A stretch of DNA of 64,000 nucleotides from CAVUPF01 sp963743285 (lineage in GTDB: Bacteria; Actinomycetota; Thermoleophilia; Solirubrobacterales; 70-9): positions 167,644 to 231,643 of the forward strand of contig CAVUPF010000008.1 in the NCBI GenBank assembly GCA_963743285.1, given 5' to 3'. Shown piece by piece: positions 25,052-33,792 of this stretch. The position numbers and the translations under genes were made by a program. The number at the start of each line of letters is the position of its first letter. Position 1 is the first letter of the stretch. The notes under the pieces are model-generated. The model had not been told where the DNA came from and ran no database searches. It saw only the letters and a list, made by a program, of their open reading frames with translations.

Positions 25052-25450
25052 CTACTTGAGCGCCAGCTCGATCGCGAACATCAGCGCGAAGAGGCCGACC
25101 GTGGCGAGCGCCAGCTTGAAGGTCAGCCAGCCCCGCCGCCCGGTCGCGGCGGTGTAGAGCGCCGCGATGAGGACGCTCACCCCGAGCACGACGGTGGGGA
25201 TACCCAGGACTCCGCCGACGATTTGCTGGCCGCTGTTGTAGACCGATTGCCTGTAGTGCCCGCTGAGCAGATGTTCGGCGAAGAAGAGCGCGATCAGGGT
25301 GCCGAACTGGAAGACCAGGCCGAAGCCGACTCGGCCGATCCGACCCAGGGTCCCGACTCGCCGCGCGGCTGCCTCGCCGGAGGTCGGCCCAGGCACCTCA
25401 ACACCGGGATTGCTCTGTGGGTCGGGGTTCACAGCCGATCTGCCCGGCAC
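25052..25450 (-). CDS. Uncharacterised small membrane protein
   Basis: 132 residues: a Pro/Gly/Ser-rich N-terminus (1-30) then three hydrophobic segments (about 45-62, 78-98 and 110-130). A short basic loop (TGRRGW) separates the last two, suggesting a cytosolic loop. No family recognised. It lies on the same strand as the DUF3800 gene, 51 bp upstream of it. Confidence 0.6.
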   Translation of the reverse strand: MPGRSAVNPDPQSNPGVEVPGPTSGEAAARRVGTLGRIGRVGFGLVFQFGTLIALFFAEHLLSGHYRQSVYNSGQQIVGGVLGIPTVVLGVSVLIAALYTAATGRRGWLTFKLALATVGLFALMFAIELALK

Positions 25451-25565
25451 TTGAGCCGAGCCGCCTTGCCCACCCTAACCCTTGGGCGAGGGCCCCGAGC
25501 TCGCGAGCTCTTGCCTGCTGAGGCTAGGGTAGGCGTCAAGCAAACCTTCGCGAAATGGGGGCTGG

Positions 25566-25808
25566 ATGGCACTTGACCAGAGCAAAGTCGGGCAGCACAT
25601 CGCCGAACAGATGGAGGCGATTGAGGCCGACTTCGGCGAGAAAGAGGGAAACTGGACGATCGGCGATGTCTGCACAATCGTCGAGGTGCGCGGGCCGGAA
25701 GGGGGCGGGGTGCGGATGCGCAGTAGCGCCGCGTCTCCCCATGCGACGCTCGGGCTGATCAAAGTTGCGGAGCTCCTGGCGATCAGCAGCATGGGGAGCC
25801 CCAACTGA
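25566..25808 (+). CDS. Small uncharacterised acidic protein
   Basis: 80 residues, soluble, no signal peptide. Composition and periodicity (QHIAEQMEAIEADFGEKEGNWTIGD, cited as conserved-looking halves QHIAEQMEAIEADF and GEKEGNWTIGD) suggest an N-terminal helix and a small beta domain. A G-rich stretch precedes ATG at 25566 and may serve as ribosome-binding site. Family unknown. The 189 bp after it, up to the protease promoter, hold nothing recognisable. Confidence 0.5.
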   Translation: MALDQSKVGQHIAEQMEAIEADFGEKEGNWTIGDVCTIVEVRGPEGGGVRMRSSAASPHATLGLIKVAELLAISSMGSPN

Positions 25809-25997
25809 GGTATGCCACCTCAACGTCAGGACGGCTGAACGAAAAGGGAGCCTTGAGCAAGGGGCGAGAGCGTCTGCGCCGGTCAGGTTGACCGCTATCC
25901 GACGCCGCCGGCAGTCGTCGTTCAAATCGACCCGCCGCCCATCCCGACTTTGCTCAGAAAGCCCCGCCGCGCTGGCGGCGTCCGTAGCATGGACTAG

Positions 25998-27017
25998 ATG
26001 ACCCCTCGTCCGGCCCTTGCTGCGCTTGCCGCGGCGGCCCTGCTCTTTGCCGCGGCCCCAGCCGCCGCGCAAGCCGCCCCCACCGGCGCGCCGGTCGCCC
26101 TGTCCGCCTCCGCTCGCGGCGCCCTGCGCTTCTGGACCCCGGCTCGCATGAGGCGGGCCCGAGTGCTTTCAGTGCAGATCGCCGGCACGCCTCACATCGC
26201 GAGCTCCGCCGCCGCCTCGCCGCCCGCCCGCCCGCTCCAAGCAGCCCCCCACCGCTACCCGCCGCGCCCCCCCGCCGGCGCCAACGTCCCCGATCGGGCC
26301 GCGCGCGCCAGCTCCACACTCCAGACCGTCACCGAACCCGCCCTCCCCGGCAACAGCCAAAACGGAGCCGTCTTCATCGTCTTCGGCCACGGCGAAGGGC
26401 TCGCCCGCTGCTCGGGGACCTCGGTCAACGCGCCAAACCTCAGCGTCGTGATCACCGCCGGTCACTGCGTCAACAGCGGCGGGCCCGACGGCGAATGGTA
26501 TGACCACAAGTGGGTCTTCGTCCCCGGCTACCACAACGGCGAGCGCCCCCTCGGCGTCTTCGCCGCCAAGTGGATCGGCTCCACCGCCCAGTGGATCGGC
26601 TCCGGCGATGAGAACTACGACGTCGGCGCCGCCGTCGTCTCGCGCAACGAACGCGGCCAGCGCCTCGATGCCGCCGCCGGTGCCGACGGCATCGCCTGGG
26701 GCCTGCCCCCCGGCCAGCTCTTCGATGTCCACGGCTACCCGGTGGCGGCGCCCTTCAACGGCTCCACCCAGCAGCTCTGCCTCCAGACTCCGTATGAGGG
26801 CCACGATGTCGCCTCGTTCTTCTGGCCCGGGCCGCTCAACCTGGCGGTTCAGTGCAACGTCACCGGCGGCGCATCCGGCGGCGGCTGGACAATCGCCGGC
26901 GGCCTGCTCAACGGCATAACCACCTACGGCTACCCCTCCGACCCGGCGACCGACTTCGGCCCTTACTTCGGCAGGGCGGTCGCCCGCCTCTACGGCCGCG
27001 CCGCGAGGGTCAGGTGA
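25998..27017 (+). CDS. Secreted trypsin/V8-like serine protease
   Basis: A 339-residue exported protease. Signal peptide 1-27 (Ala-rich, cleavage near AQAAP), then a ~90-residue Pro/Ala-rich propeptide-like region. The S1 fold carries H156 (VITAGHC), D208 (NYDVGAAV) and S293 (VTGGASGGGW); cysteines flank the active site. TAGCAT (25985-25990) lies 7 nt before the ATG, so it is leaderless. The next gene overlaps its stop as GTGA, suggesting translational coupling and a shared role outside the cell. Confidence 0.92.
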   Translation: MTPRPALAALAAAALLFAAAPAAAQAAPTGAPVALSASARGALRFWTPARMRRARVLSVQIAGTPHIASSAAASPPARPLQAAPHRYPPRPPAGANVPDRAARASSTLQTVTEPALPGNSQNGAVFIVFGHGEGLARCSGTSVNAPNLSVVITAGHCVNSGGPDGEWYDHKWVFVPGYHNGERPLGVFAAKWIGSTAQWIGSGDENYDVGAAVVSRNERGQRLDAAAGADGIAWGLPPGQLFDVHGYPVAAPFNGSTQQLCLQTPYEGHDVASFFWPGPLNLAVQCNVTGGASGGGWTIAGGLLNGITTYGYPSDPATDFGPYFGRAVARLYGRAARVR

Positions 27018-28153
27018 GCGGCCGCCTCAGCGCGCCCGGCAGCCGCAAGGCGCGGCGACGCCGGTCCGGCCTCGCCACGGCGCTCTGCAGCGCCCTCGCC
27101 CTCACCGCCGCGACCGCCGTCCTGCTGCCCGCGACCGCAACCGCGCTCGCCGAGCCGCCCCTGCTCCCGCTCTCCGCGGCCCTCCCGACCTCCCCGCCGA
27201 GCGACGCCCGCGCCCTGCTGCGCCTGACCGCCCATCCCGCCGCCCCCGTCCCGTCCCGTCCCGCTCTGCCCAGCTTCAGCTTCCTCGCCAGCAAGGGCTA
27301 TGAGATCGTCGTCGAGGGGGCCGAATCGACCGTCTTCCTCAGCGTCTTTCGCCCCGGCGCCACCGCCCGCCGTTCACCGCCGCCGTTCCACCGCCGCCGC
27401 GCCACCGCCCGCCGCGCCACCTCCAGCGGCAGCGGCGCCGCCGCCCACGGCCCGAGCTCCTTCGGTGCCGCGATCACCACCTACATCGCCCGCGGCGAGG
27501 TCAGCTCGAGCGGCCTGCAGGCCGACTTCGCCGACCTCGGCCGCGTCGCGGTCCACTTCCACCCCTCGCAGCGCGCCGCGCGCTCCCGCGGCTGCCACGG
27601 CGCGAGCCACTCGCTTCTCTCCGGCGTCTTTCGCGGCGAGATCGACTTCGAGGGCGAGGACGGCTACACCTCCGCCCACATCCACCGCGCCAAGGGCATC
27701 GTCCGCCTGCTCGGCTCTTCTCGCTGCGCCACGCCAACCGCCCGCTCTCCACGCCGCAGCCGCACCAGCCGTCCCCTCCCCAGGCCCGGCCGGGCCAAGA
27801 CCACCGCCTTCGCCGCCGACTGGAAATCGGCGCTCGGGGCGACCTTCTTCTCGGCGGCCACCGACGGTGTCCATATGGCCCGCTACATCGCTGCCAGCGA
27901 GCAGAGCGCCGGCCAGATCGCCGTCTACCGCCTCGCCCTCGCCTTCGCCCCGCCGCGGACCTTCATCTTCGACAACGCGCTCAGCTCGGCCAGCTTCACT
28001 CCTCCGGCGCCCTTCAGCGGCACCGGCTCCTTCCAGCAGGGCGCCGCCGGCCCGCGAAGCTGGAGCGGCACACTCGCCGTCTCCTTCCCCGGTGCCGAAG
28101 GCACGCCTCTGACCGGCCCCCAGTTCACGACCCAGCTGGGGAGCAGCCTGTAG
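27014..28153 (+). CDS. Exported protein of unknown function coupled to the protease
   Basis: 379 residues with a twin-arginine-like, very basic N-terminus (SRKARRRRSGLATALCSALALTAA as separate parts SRKARRRRSG and LATALCSALAL) and an Ala-rich export signal. The mature part has two Arg/Pro-rich low-complexity linkers (about 125-145 and 235-265) around strand-rich segments (YTSAHIHRAKGIVRLLGSS, FIFDNALSSASFTPPAPFSG). No family recognised. Start GTG at 27014 overlaps the protease stop (GTGA). It could be a substrate, inhibitor or wall-bound partner of the protease. Confidence 0.7.
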   Translation: MSGRLSAPGSRKARRRRSGLATALCSALALTAATAVLLPATATALAEPPLLPLSAALPTSPPSDARALLRLTAHPAAPVPSRPALPSFSFLASKGYEIVVEGAESTVFLSVFRPGATARRSPPPFHRRRATARRATSSGSGAAAHGPSSFGAAITTYIARGEVSSSGLQADFADLGRVAVHFHPSQRAARSRGCHGASHSLLSGVFRGEIDFEGEDGYTSAHIHRAKGIVRLLGSSRCATPTARSPRRSRTSRPLPRPGRAKTTAFAADWKSALGATFFSAATDGVHMARYIAASEQSAGQIAVYRLALAFAPPRTFIFDNALSSASFTPPAPFSGTGSFQQGAAGPRSWSGTLAVSFPGAEGTPLTGPQFTTQLGSSL

Positions 28154-28244
28154 GGGCTGCGGCGCGACTCCGGCTAGGCTTGCGGTTTGATACTCCGGGC
28201 AGGGCGGCTGGGAAAGCCGAGGCGAAATCCACGAAGGGGCGAGG

Positions 28245-28727
28245 ATGAGGAGATCGAGGAGCTTGATTTTGGTCGGGCTCCTGGTGCTGGCCCTGCCGAG
28301 CGCCGCCGCCCTCGCCGCCGAAACCACTCGTGCCGAATACGTCGCCGCGGTCGAACCGATCTGCGAACGGAACACCAAGGCCAACGAAAGGATCCTCAAG
28401 GGGGCCAGGGCCGAGGTCAGAGGGGGCAGGCTGAGGCAGGCAGCCGGGCGACTCGCAAGGGCCTCCGCGGCCCTGAGGAAGACCCTGGCCGAGCTGCAGG
28501 CGATACCGAGGCCCGCCGCCGAAGCGGCGACGCTGGCCAGGTGGCTGGGCTTCGTGAAGACCGAGGCCGGCCTCTTCGCGTCGACCGCGAAGAAGCTGAG
28601 CGCCGGCGAGAAGGCGGCTGCCGAGAAGGTGGCGATCCTCCTCACCCGCAACGCAAACCGCGCCAACGATACTGTCCTTGACTTCGAATTCCATTACTGC
28701 CGCTTTGAGCCCGCCAGGTTCACCTGA
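28245..28727 (+). CDS. Secreted helical protein, Thermoleophilia-type (function unknown)
   Basis: 160 residues: a signal peptide (1-25, ending ALAAE) and an all-helical mature domain with repeated Ala/Lys/Glu heptads. The conserved opening EYVAAVEPICERNTKANERIL and a second Cys near the end (FHYCRF) suggest one disulfide. Similar proteins recur in Solirubrobacterales genomes as far as I recall, with no assigned role. ATG at 28245 with GGGGCGAGG upstream. Confidence 0.7.
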   Translation: MRRSRSLILVGLLVLALPSAAALAAETTRAEYVAAVEPICERNTKANERILKGARAEVRGGRLRQAAGRLARASAALRKTLAELQAIPRPAAEAATLARWLGFVKTEAGLFASTAKKLSAGEKAAAEKVAILLTRNANRANDTVLDFEFHYCRFEPARFT

Positions 28728-28804
28728 GCCGGAGGGCGGCGCGCCCAGCGCCCCCACCCGGCTGGCGGCAGATCAGAAGATGGAGTCGGGAAGAGAGGAG
28801 GCAG

Positions 28805-30244
28805 ATGTCGCAGCGCCACATGGACAGATTGACGTCGTTTGATTCCTCCTTCTTGGTCAACGAGCGCCGCAACGCCCACATGGCGATCGGCGCCGTCTTG
28901 ATCTGCGAGGGCCCCGCGCCGAGCCAGGAGGACTTCCTCACCCACATCAAGAGCCGCCTGCACCTGCTGCCGCGCCTGCGCCAGCGCCTCGCCTTCCCGC
29001 CTCTTGGCCTCGGCCGCCCTCTGTGGGTCGACTTCCCCGACTTCGAGATCGCCGACCACGTTCACCGCGAGGCCCTGCCGGCGCCCGGCAACGAGGCCCA
29101 GTTCCGCGAGCGGATCGGCCGCTTCCTCTCGCCGCCCCTGGATCGCTCCCGACCGCTCTGGGAGCTGTGCCTGGTGGAGGGCCTCGCCGAGGATCGCTTC
29201 GCTGTCCTCTACAAGACCCACCACTCCCTCGCCGACGGCATCTCCGCCGTTGACATCGCCGTCCTGCTCTTCGATGTCGAGCCCGACTTCGAGCTCCAGC
29301 GTGAGGAGGGGCCCTGGGATCCGCATCGGCCCCCGACCAGGGCCGGGTTGATCGGCCACGCGGTCGCCGGCCTGGGGAACACCTTCCGCCGCATGGCCCG
29401 CTGGATAACCGCCTCGCTTCGCCACCCTCGCCGCGCCGCCCACCGCGCCTCCGACTGCGTCGCGGGCCTTTGGGAGGTGAGCTGGGAGCTGACCAGGCCC
29501 TCGCCGAAGGTCCCCTTCAACACCGCGATCGGCCCCGAGCGCTCCTACCACTGGACCAACGCCAGCCTCGAGGACTTCAAGCAGATCAAGAACACCCTCG
29601 GCGGCACCGTCAACGACGTTACCCTCGCGGTCGTCTCCGGCGCCCTGCGCCGCTGGCTCACCGACCGCGGCGTTCAGACCGAGGGCCTCGAGCTGCGGGC
29701 CCTGGTCCCGGTCTCCGTCCGCGCCCCCAACGAGCACGGCGAGCTCGGCAACAAGCTGACCGCGATGCGCGGGCCGCTGCCGGTCGGCGTCGTCGATCCG
29801 CGCGATCGACTGCAGACGATCAGCGCCGCGATGAACGCCCTCAAGGCCTCAAAGCAGCCGTTCGGCGCCGAGGCGCTGTGGGCGATAAACGACTGGTTTC
29901 GCGACTTCGCCCCGCCGTTCCTGATCGGTGTCACGGCGAAGCTCAACTTCTCCACCCGACTCTTCAACCTTCTGCTCACCAACTTCCCCGGCCCCCAGAT
30001 CCCCTTCTACGTCCTCGGCCGCGAGCTGACCGGCGTCTACCCGGTCGGCTTCCTCGCCGACCGCCACGCCCTGGCGATTGCGATTTTCAGCTACAACGGG
30101 GCGGTCCACTTCGGGTTGCTCGTCGACCGCGCCGCGATCCCCGACGCCGAGCTCCTGATCGCCTACATCGATGAGTCGATCGAAGAGCTGCGCGCCGCGG
30201 CCGAGCCCGCCGCGGTGGCCCAGGGCGGGTCCCTGGCCGGATAG
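28805..30244 (+). CDS. Wax ester synthase/diacylglycerol acyltransferase (WS/DGAT)
   Basis: A 479-residue bifunctional acyltransferase that makes wax esters or triacylglycerol from acyl-CoA. The catalytic HHxxxDG motif is THHSLADG (H139, H140, D144). The PLW block (SRPLWELCLVEGL) and the C-terminal NFPGPQIPFYVLG region are also conserved. Members are membrane-associated and accumulate storage lipid under nutrient stress. A GAGAGGAGG-like site precedes ATG at 28805. The acyl-CoA ligase at 41.1 kb could feed it but is not linked. Confidence 0.95.
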   Translation: MSQRHMDRLTSFDSSFLVNERRNAHMAIGAVLICEGPAPSQEDFLTHIKSRLHLLPRLRQRLAFPPLGLGRPLWVDFPDFEIADHVHREALPAPGNEAQFRERIGRFLSPPLDRSRPLWELCLVEGLAEDRFAVLYKTHHSLADGISAVDIAVLLFDVEPDFELQREEGPWDPHRPPTRAGLIGHAVAGLGNTFRRMARWITASLRHPRRAAHRASDCVAGLWEVSWELTRPSPKVPFNTAIGPERSYHWTNASLEDFKQIKNTLGGTVNDVTLAVVSGALRRWLTDRGVQTEGLELRALVPVSVRAPNEHGELGNKLTAMRGPLPVGVVDPRDRLQTISAAMNALKASKQPFGAEALWAINDWFRDFAPPFLIGVTAKLNFSTRLFNLLLTNFPGPQIPFYVLGRELTGVYPVGFLADRHALAIAIFSYNGAVHFGLLVDRAAIPDAELLIAYIDESIEELRAAAEPAAVAQGGSLAG

Positions 30245-30246
30245 TC

Positions 30247-31083
30247 CTACGTCCGGACGTGCACCCCGGCGGCCAGCAGCTGCCGCTTGACCTCGCCGAC
30301 GCTGAACCGGCCGTAGTGAAAGATCGAGGCGCAGAGCACTGCGTCGGCTCCCGCCCCGAAGGCCTCGACCAGGTGGCGGACCTCGCCCGCTCCGCCTGAG
30401 GCTATGACCGGGATGCCGACCGCCTCGCTCACCGCCTGGGTCAGCTCGAGGTCATAGCCGTCCTTGGTGCCGTCGCGGTCGATGCTGGTCAGGAGGATCT
30501 CGCCGGCGCCCCTCTCCGCCGCCTCGCCGGCCCACTCGACGGCGTCTCGCCCGCTGTTGACCCTGCCGCCGGCGGTGAACACCCGCCAGCCCTCGCCGCC
30601 GGGCTTTTGCTTGGCGTCGATCGCGACCACCAGGACCTCTCGGGCCAGCACCGCTTTGATCTCGGCGATCAGCTCGGGACGCTCCACCGCGGCGGAGTTG
30701 ACCCCCACCTTGTCGGCTCCCGCGTCGAGCACCGCCTGCGCGTCAGGCAGCGATCGCACCCCGCCCCCGACGGTGAACGGGATGAAGACGTCATCGGCGA
30801 CCCGCCGGGCGAGCTCGACCGCTGAGTCCCGCCGCTCGCTGGTCGCCGTGATGTCGAGGAAGACCAGCTCGTCGGCACCCTCGGCGTCGTAGCGCATCGC
30901 CAGCTCGACCGGGTCGCCGGCATCGTTTAAGTCGACGAAGCGCGAGCCCTTGACGACCCGCCCGGCGTCGACGTCGAGGCAGGGGATGACGCGCCGGTAC
31001 GCCCTCCCGCCGGGGCTCGGCTCCCCAGGGGCGGGGGAGTGACTGATCGAGGTGCCCGGCGGAGTCTGCATCGACCTCAACAC
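30247..31083 (-). CDS. hisF: Imidazole glycerol phosphate synthase, cyclase subunit HisF
   Basis: A TIM-barrel enzyme that uses ammonia from HisH to convert PRFAR to IGP and AICAR. RRVIPCLDVDAGRVVKGSRF carries the first catalytic Asp, FTVGGGVRSLPDAQ and IASGGAGEVRHLVEAF the phosphate loops, and LLTSIDRDGTKDGYD the second Asp. The frame starts at GTG 31083; ATG 31071 gives a shorter form, and both have a ~25-residue Pro-rich leader before the barrel. Directly downstream of hisH, spacing 3 bp. Confidence 0.96.
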   Translation of the reverse strand: MLRSMQTPPGTSISHSPAPGEPSPGGRAYRRVIPCLDVDAGRVVKGSRFVDLNDAGDPVELAMRYDAEGADELVFLDITATSERRDSAVELARRVADDVFIPFTVGGGVRSLPDAQAVLDAGADKVGVNSAAVERPELIAEIKAVLAREVLVVAIDAKQKPGGEGWRVFTAGGRVNSGRDAVEWAGEAAERGAGEILLTSIDRDGTKDGYDLELTQAVSEAVGIPVIASGGAGEVRHLVEAFGAGADAVLCASIFHYGRFSVGEVKRQLLAAGVHVRT

Positions 31084-31086
31084 CGC

Positions 31087-31725
31087 CTAGGCGGAGCGGG
31101 CGCGCTCGGCGCAGATGTTGACGAAGTTCCCCAAGAGCCGCAGCCCCTGGTGGGAGGACTTCTCGGGGTGGAACTGGACGCCGTAGAGGGGCGGCTTCTC
31201 GACCGCCGTGACGAAACGGCGCCCGTAGACCGCCGTCGCGGCGACTTCCGGTCGAGAAGAGTCAAGCGCCGCGTAGGAGTGGAGGTGGTAATAGGTCGAG
31301 TCCGCCTCCCCGGCGCCGGCACCCAGCTGCGCCGCGGCGCTCCACTCGACCCGGTTCCAGCCGATGTGCGGCACCTTCAGCCCGTTGGCCGGCAGCCTGC
31401 GTACCTCGCCTTCCAGCAGGCCGAGCCCCGCGGCGCCGCCGTGCTCCTCGGAGCCCTCGAAGAGGATCTGCAGGCCCAGGCAGATGCCGAGGATTGGACC
31501 GCCGCGCTCGCAGCGCTCCCTCAGGACTTCCAGCATGCCGAGGTCCCCGAGTCGCCTCATCGCGGTCGGGAATGCGCCGACCCCGATCACCACGGCGCCG
31601 TCTGCAGCCAGGACCTCGTCGCGCTCGGCGCTCAGCGAGGGCTGCGCGCCGACCTTGGCGAAGGCCTTCTCGACCGAGCGCCGGTTGCCCATGCCGTAGT
31701 CGATTATTGCGATCGATGTGCTCAT
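31087..31725 (-). CDS. hisH: Imidazole glycerol phosphate synthase, glutaminase subunit HisH
   Basis: A 212-residue class I glutamine amidotransferase that releases ammonia for HisF. Catalytic C82 (LGICLGLQ), H186 and E188 (GVQFHPEKS) are intact. The oxyanion strand reads IGVGAFP where the family usually has PGVGAFP, a mild variation. The TYYHLHSY block contacts HisF. Tight hisH-hisF operon; other his genes are not in the window. Confidence 0.96.
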   Translation of the reverse strand: MSTSIAIIDYGMGNRRSVEKAFAKVGAQPSLSAERDEVLAADGAVVIGVGAFPTAMRRLGDLGMLEVLRERCERGGPILGICLGLQILFEGSEEHGGAAGLGLLEGEVRRLPANGLKVPHIGWNRVEWSAAAQLGAGAGEADSTYYHLHSYAALDSSRPEVAATAVYGRRFVTAVEKPPLYGVQFHPEKSSHQGLRLLGNFVNICAERARSA

Positions 31726-31893
31726 AGCTCAGGGGGGACGCATCGCCGAGCTCGACTGAGGACGGCGCCAAGCCGATGCTACTGGCATCAAATGCCAGGC
31801 AAGCTTGGCCTGGCTGGCGAGCTCCTCAGGTGCTCGGCTCAGCTGCAGAGGAGGAAGGGCCCCGCTCAGCGGCGTAGCCGGGCAAGCAAGCAC

Positions 31894-32230
31894 CTATCGC
31901 TTGGCTTTGGAGCCGATCGTCTTCAGCCCGAGCTTGCCGGCCCCGCCAGCCAGATCCTCGTCAAAGCTCGCGACCGTCGCCTTGAGTTGCTGCGCCACCG
32001 CCAGCACGCAGCAGTCCGCCAGCTTCAGAGCGGTGTCGGCGCGCAGCCGCGCAAGGCGGCCGGCCCGCCCTCGCCGAGCTCCAGTTCACCCACGCCGAGT
32101 CGCTCCAGCGCCGCTTGTGCCTCTTGCAGCCGCCCGGCCCGGGCCGGGGCGACCAACGTCTCGGCCAGCGTGATCGCGCCGGCTCGGAGCGGCTCGGCGC
32201 CGCTCTCTCGACGCTGCAATACGGACCCAT
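31894..32230 (-). pseudogene. Broken PIN-domain (VapC-like) toxin
   Basis: Two adjacent frames together give the C-terminal two thirds of a PIN ribonuclease. ITLAETLVAPARAGRL and EAQAALERLGVGELEL run in one frame, then after a one-base shift near 32045, LRADTALKLADCCVLAVAQQ and KATVASFDEDLAG continue to a TAG at 31894-31896. The N-terminal strand with the first catalytic Asp is absent and no antitoxin is adjacent. PIN toxins cleave RNA; this copy is probably dead. The flanking ~150 bp to hisH and purD hold nothing clear. Confidence 0.75.
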
Positions 32231-32374
32231 CTGGTGCCCGCCTGGTATTTGCTGGCGAGCTTCGCCCGCAGAGCTGTTGCTGATTTTGGAACCCTTCCCT
32301 ATGCTCCGCTGTCAACGTCCCCTTCCAGCCGATCTGGGAGAGGAGTCTGAGCGAGCTTCTAACTTCGTGCCTGA

Positions 32375-33739
32375 ATGAGTCGGCATACACGCACTCGCGT
32401 CCTCCTCGTTGGCAAGGACGCCCGCACCGACGCGATCGCCGCCGCCGCCAAGGCCAGCCCTTCTGAGCCCGAGCTCTTTGCGCTGTCCGAGCTCAATGCC
32501 CCGGGACTCCTCGAGAAGTGCAGCGAGGTCCGCATCGGTTCGCTGACCGACATCGCGTGGCTCGCTGCAGCAACCCGAGAGATTGCCCCCGACATTGTGA
32601 TCGTCGGACCTGAGGAACCGCTGGAGGCCGGCTATGTCGATTGCCTTGAGGAGATGGGGGTTCCCGCCTTTGGCCCCGTGAAGGAGCTTGCGGCGATTGA
32701 GTGGAGCAAGGCGCGGGCGAGGCGGCTCCTGGACGACAACGAGATCCCCGGCAATCCGGACTACCGAGCGTTTGAGGGCGTCGACGGCCTGGTGTCCTAC
32801 ATGAACGAGCTGGGCTCGTTCGTGGTCAAGCCGGATGGGCTTACCGCCGGCAAGGGAGTTCGTGTGCTCGGCGAGCACCTGGACTCGATCGAGGAGGCCT
32901 TCGACTATGCGAAGGAGGTTCTCAAGTCTCATCCGCGGGTTCTGATCGAGGAGCGACTGGAGGGTGAGGAGTTCAGCCTGCAGACGATCACCGACGGCGA
33001 GTCGGTGATCCATTGCCCGCTGGTGCAGGATCACAAGCGCGCCTTCGAAGGCGATCAAGGGCCGAACACCGGAGGGATGGGCTCCTATTCATGCACCGAT
33101 TTCTCGCTCCCCTTCCTCAGCGATGCCGATGTTCTGCAGGCGCATACGATCAGCGAGAAGGTCATCGAGGCCCTCGGTCGTGAGACGGGGAAGCTCTATA
33201 GGGGGGTGCTCTATGGGGGCTTCATGGCGACCGGCGATGGAATTCGCCTGATCGAGTACAACGCCCGCTTCGGCGATCCAGAGGCCGTCAACGTCTTGCC
33301 TATTCTCGATGCCGATTTCATCGAGATCTGCACCGCTGTTGCCGCCGGGGAGCTTGGCGATGTCTCGTGGTCGTTTCAGCCCAAGGCGACTGTCTGCAAG
33401 TACATGGTCCCCGAGCTCTACCCCGACAAATCAGCGAAGACGAAGCTGGACGTGGTGCCTGGGCTGCTGACCCGCGAGGACGCTCGCTGGTACTGGGCGG
33501 CTTGCGAGCAAGACGGCGACGACATCTACATGACGTCTTCACGCACGGGCACCTTTGTCGGAATCGGTAATTCGCTCAGTGAGGCCGAGGCAGCGGCTGA
33601 GGGTGCCGCGCGAGCGCTCGACGAGAGGTGCCCGGTTAGGCACCGTCGAGATATCGGCACCGAAGCGCTAGTTCAACGGCGCATCGAGCACATGGAAGCG
33701 TTGCGAGGATCGACGGCTCGATCCCGACCGACAGCCTAG
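32375..33739 (+). CDS. purD: Phosphoribosylamine-glycine ligase
   Basis: A 454-residue ATP-grasp enzyme of purine synthesis joining glycine to phosphoribosylamine. The N-domain shows LLVGKDARTDAIA and IVGPEEPLEAGYVDCLEE. The ATP-grasp core has FVVKPDGLTAGKGVRVLGEHL, GPNTGGMGSYS and IEYNARFGDPEAVNVLP. Several blocks (FGPVKELAAIEWSKARARRLL, NEIPGNPDY) look closer to archaeal PurD than to the usual actinobacterial one, judged from memory. The C-terminus ends with a ~40-residue extension. TAACTT lies 9 nt before the ATG. No other pur gene is nearby. Confidence 0.93.
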   Translation: MSRHTRTRVLLVGKDARTDAIAAAAKASPSEPELFALSELNAPGLLEKCSEVRIGSLTDIAWLAAATREIAPDIVIVGPEEPLEAGYVDCLEEMGVPAFGPVKELAAIEWSKARARRLLDDNEIPGNPDYRAFEGVDGLVSYMNELGSFVVKPDGLTAGKGVRVLGEHLDSIEEAFDYAKEVLKSHPRVLIEERLEGEEFSLQTITDGESVIHCPLVQDHKRAFEGDQGPNTGGMGSYSCTDFSLPFLSDADVLQAHTISEKVIEALGRETGKLYRGVLYGGFMATGDGIRLIEYNARFGDPEAVNVLPILDADFIEICTAVAAGELGDVSWSFQPKATVCKYMVPELYPDKSAKTKLDVVPGLLTREDARWYWAACEQDGDDIYMTSSRTGTFVGIGNSLSEAEAAAEGAARALDERCPVRHRRDIGTEALVQRRIEHMEALRGSTARSRPTA

Positions 33740-33792
33740 GCTGGCCAGCCTTCGTTGACCCAGCCGTCATCGCCGGTTAGTCTCAAAGGTCC

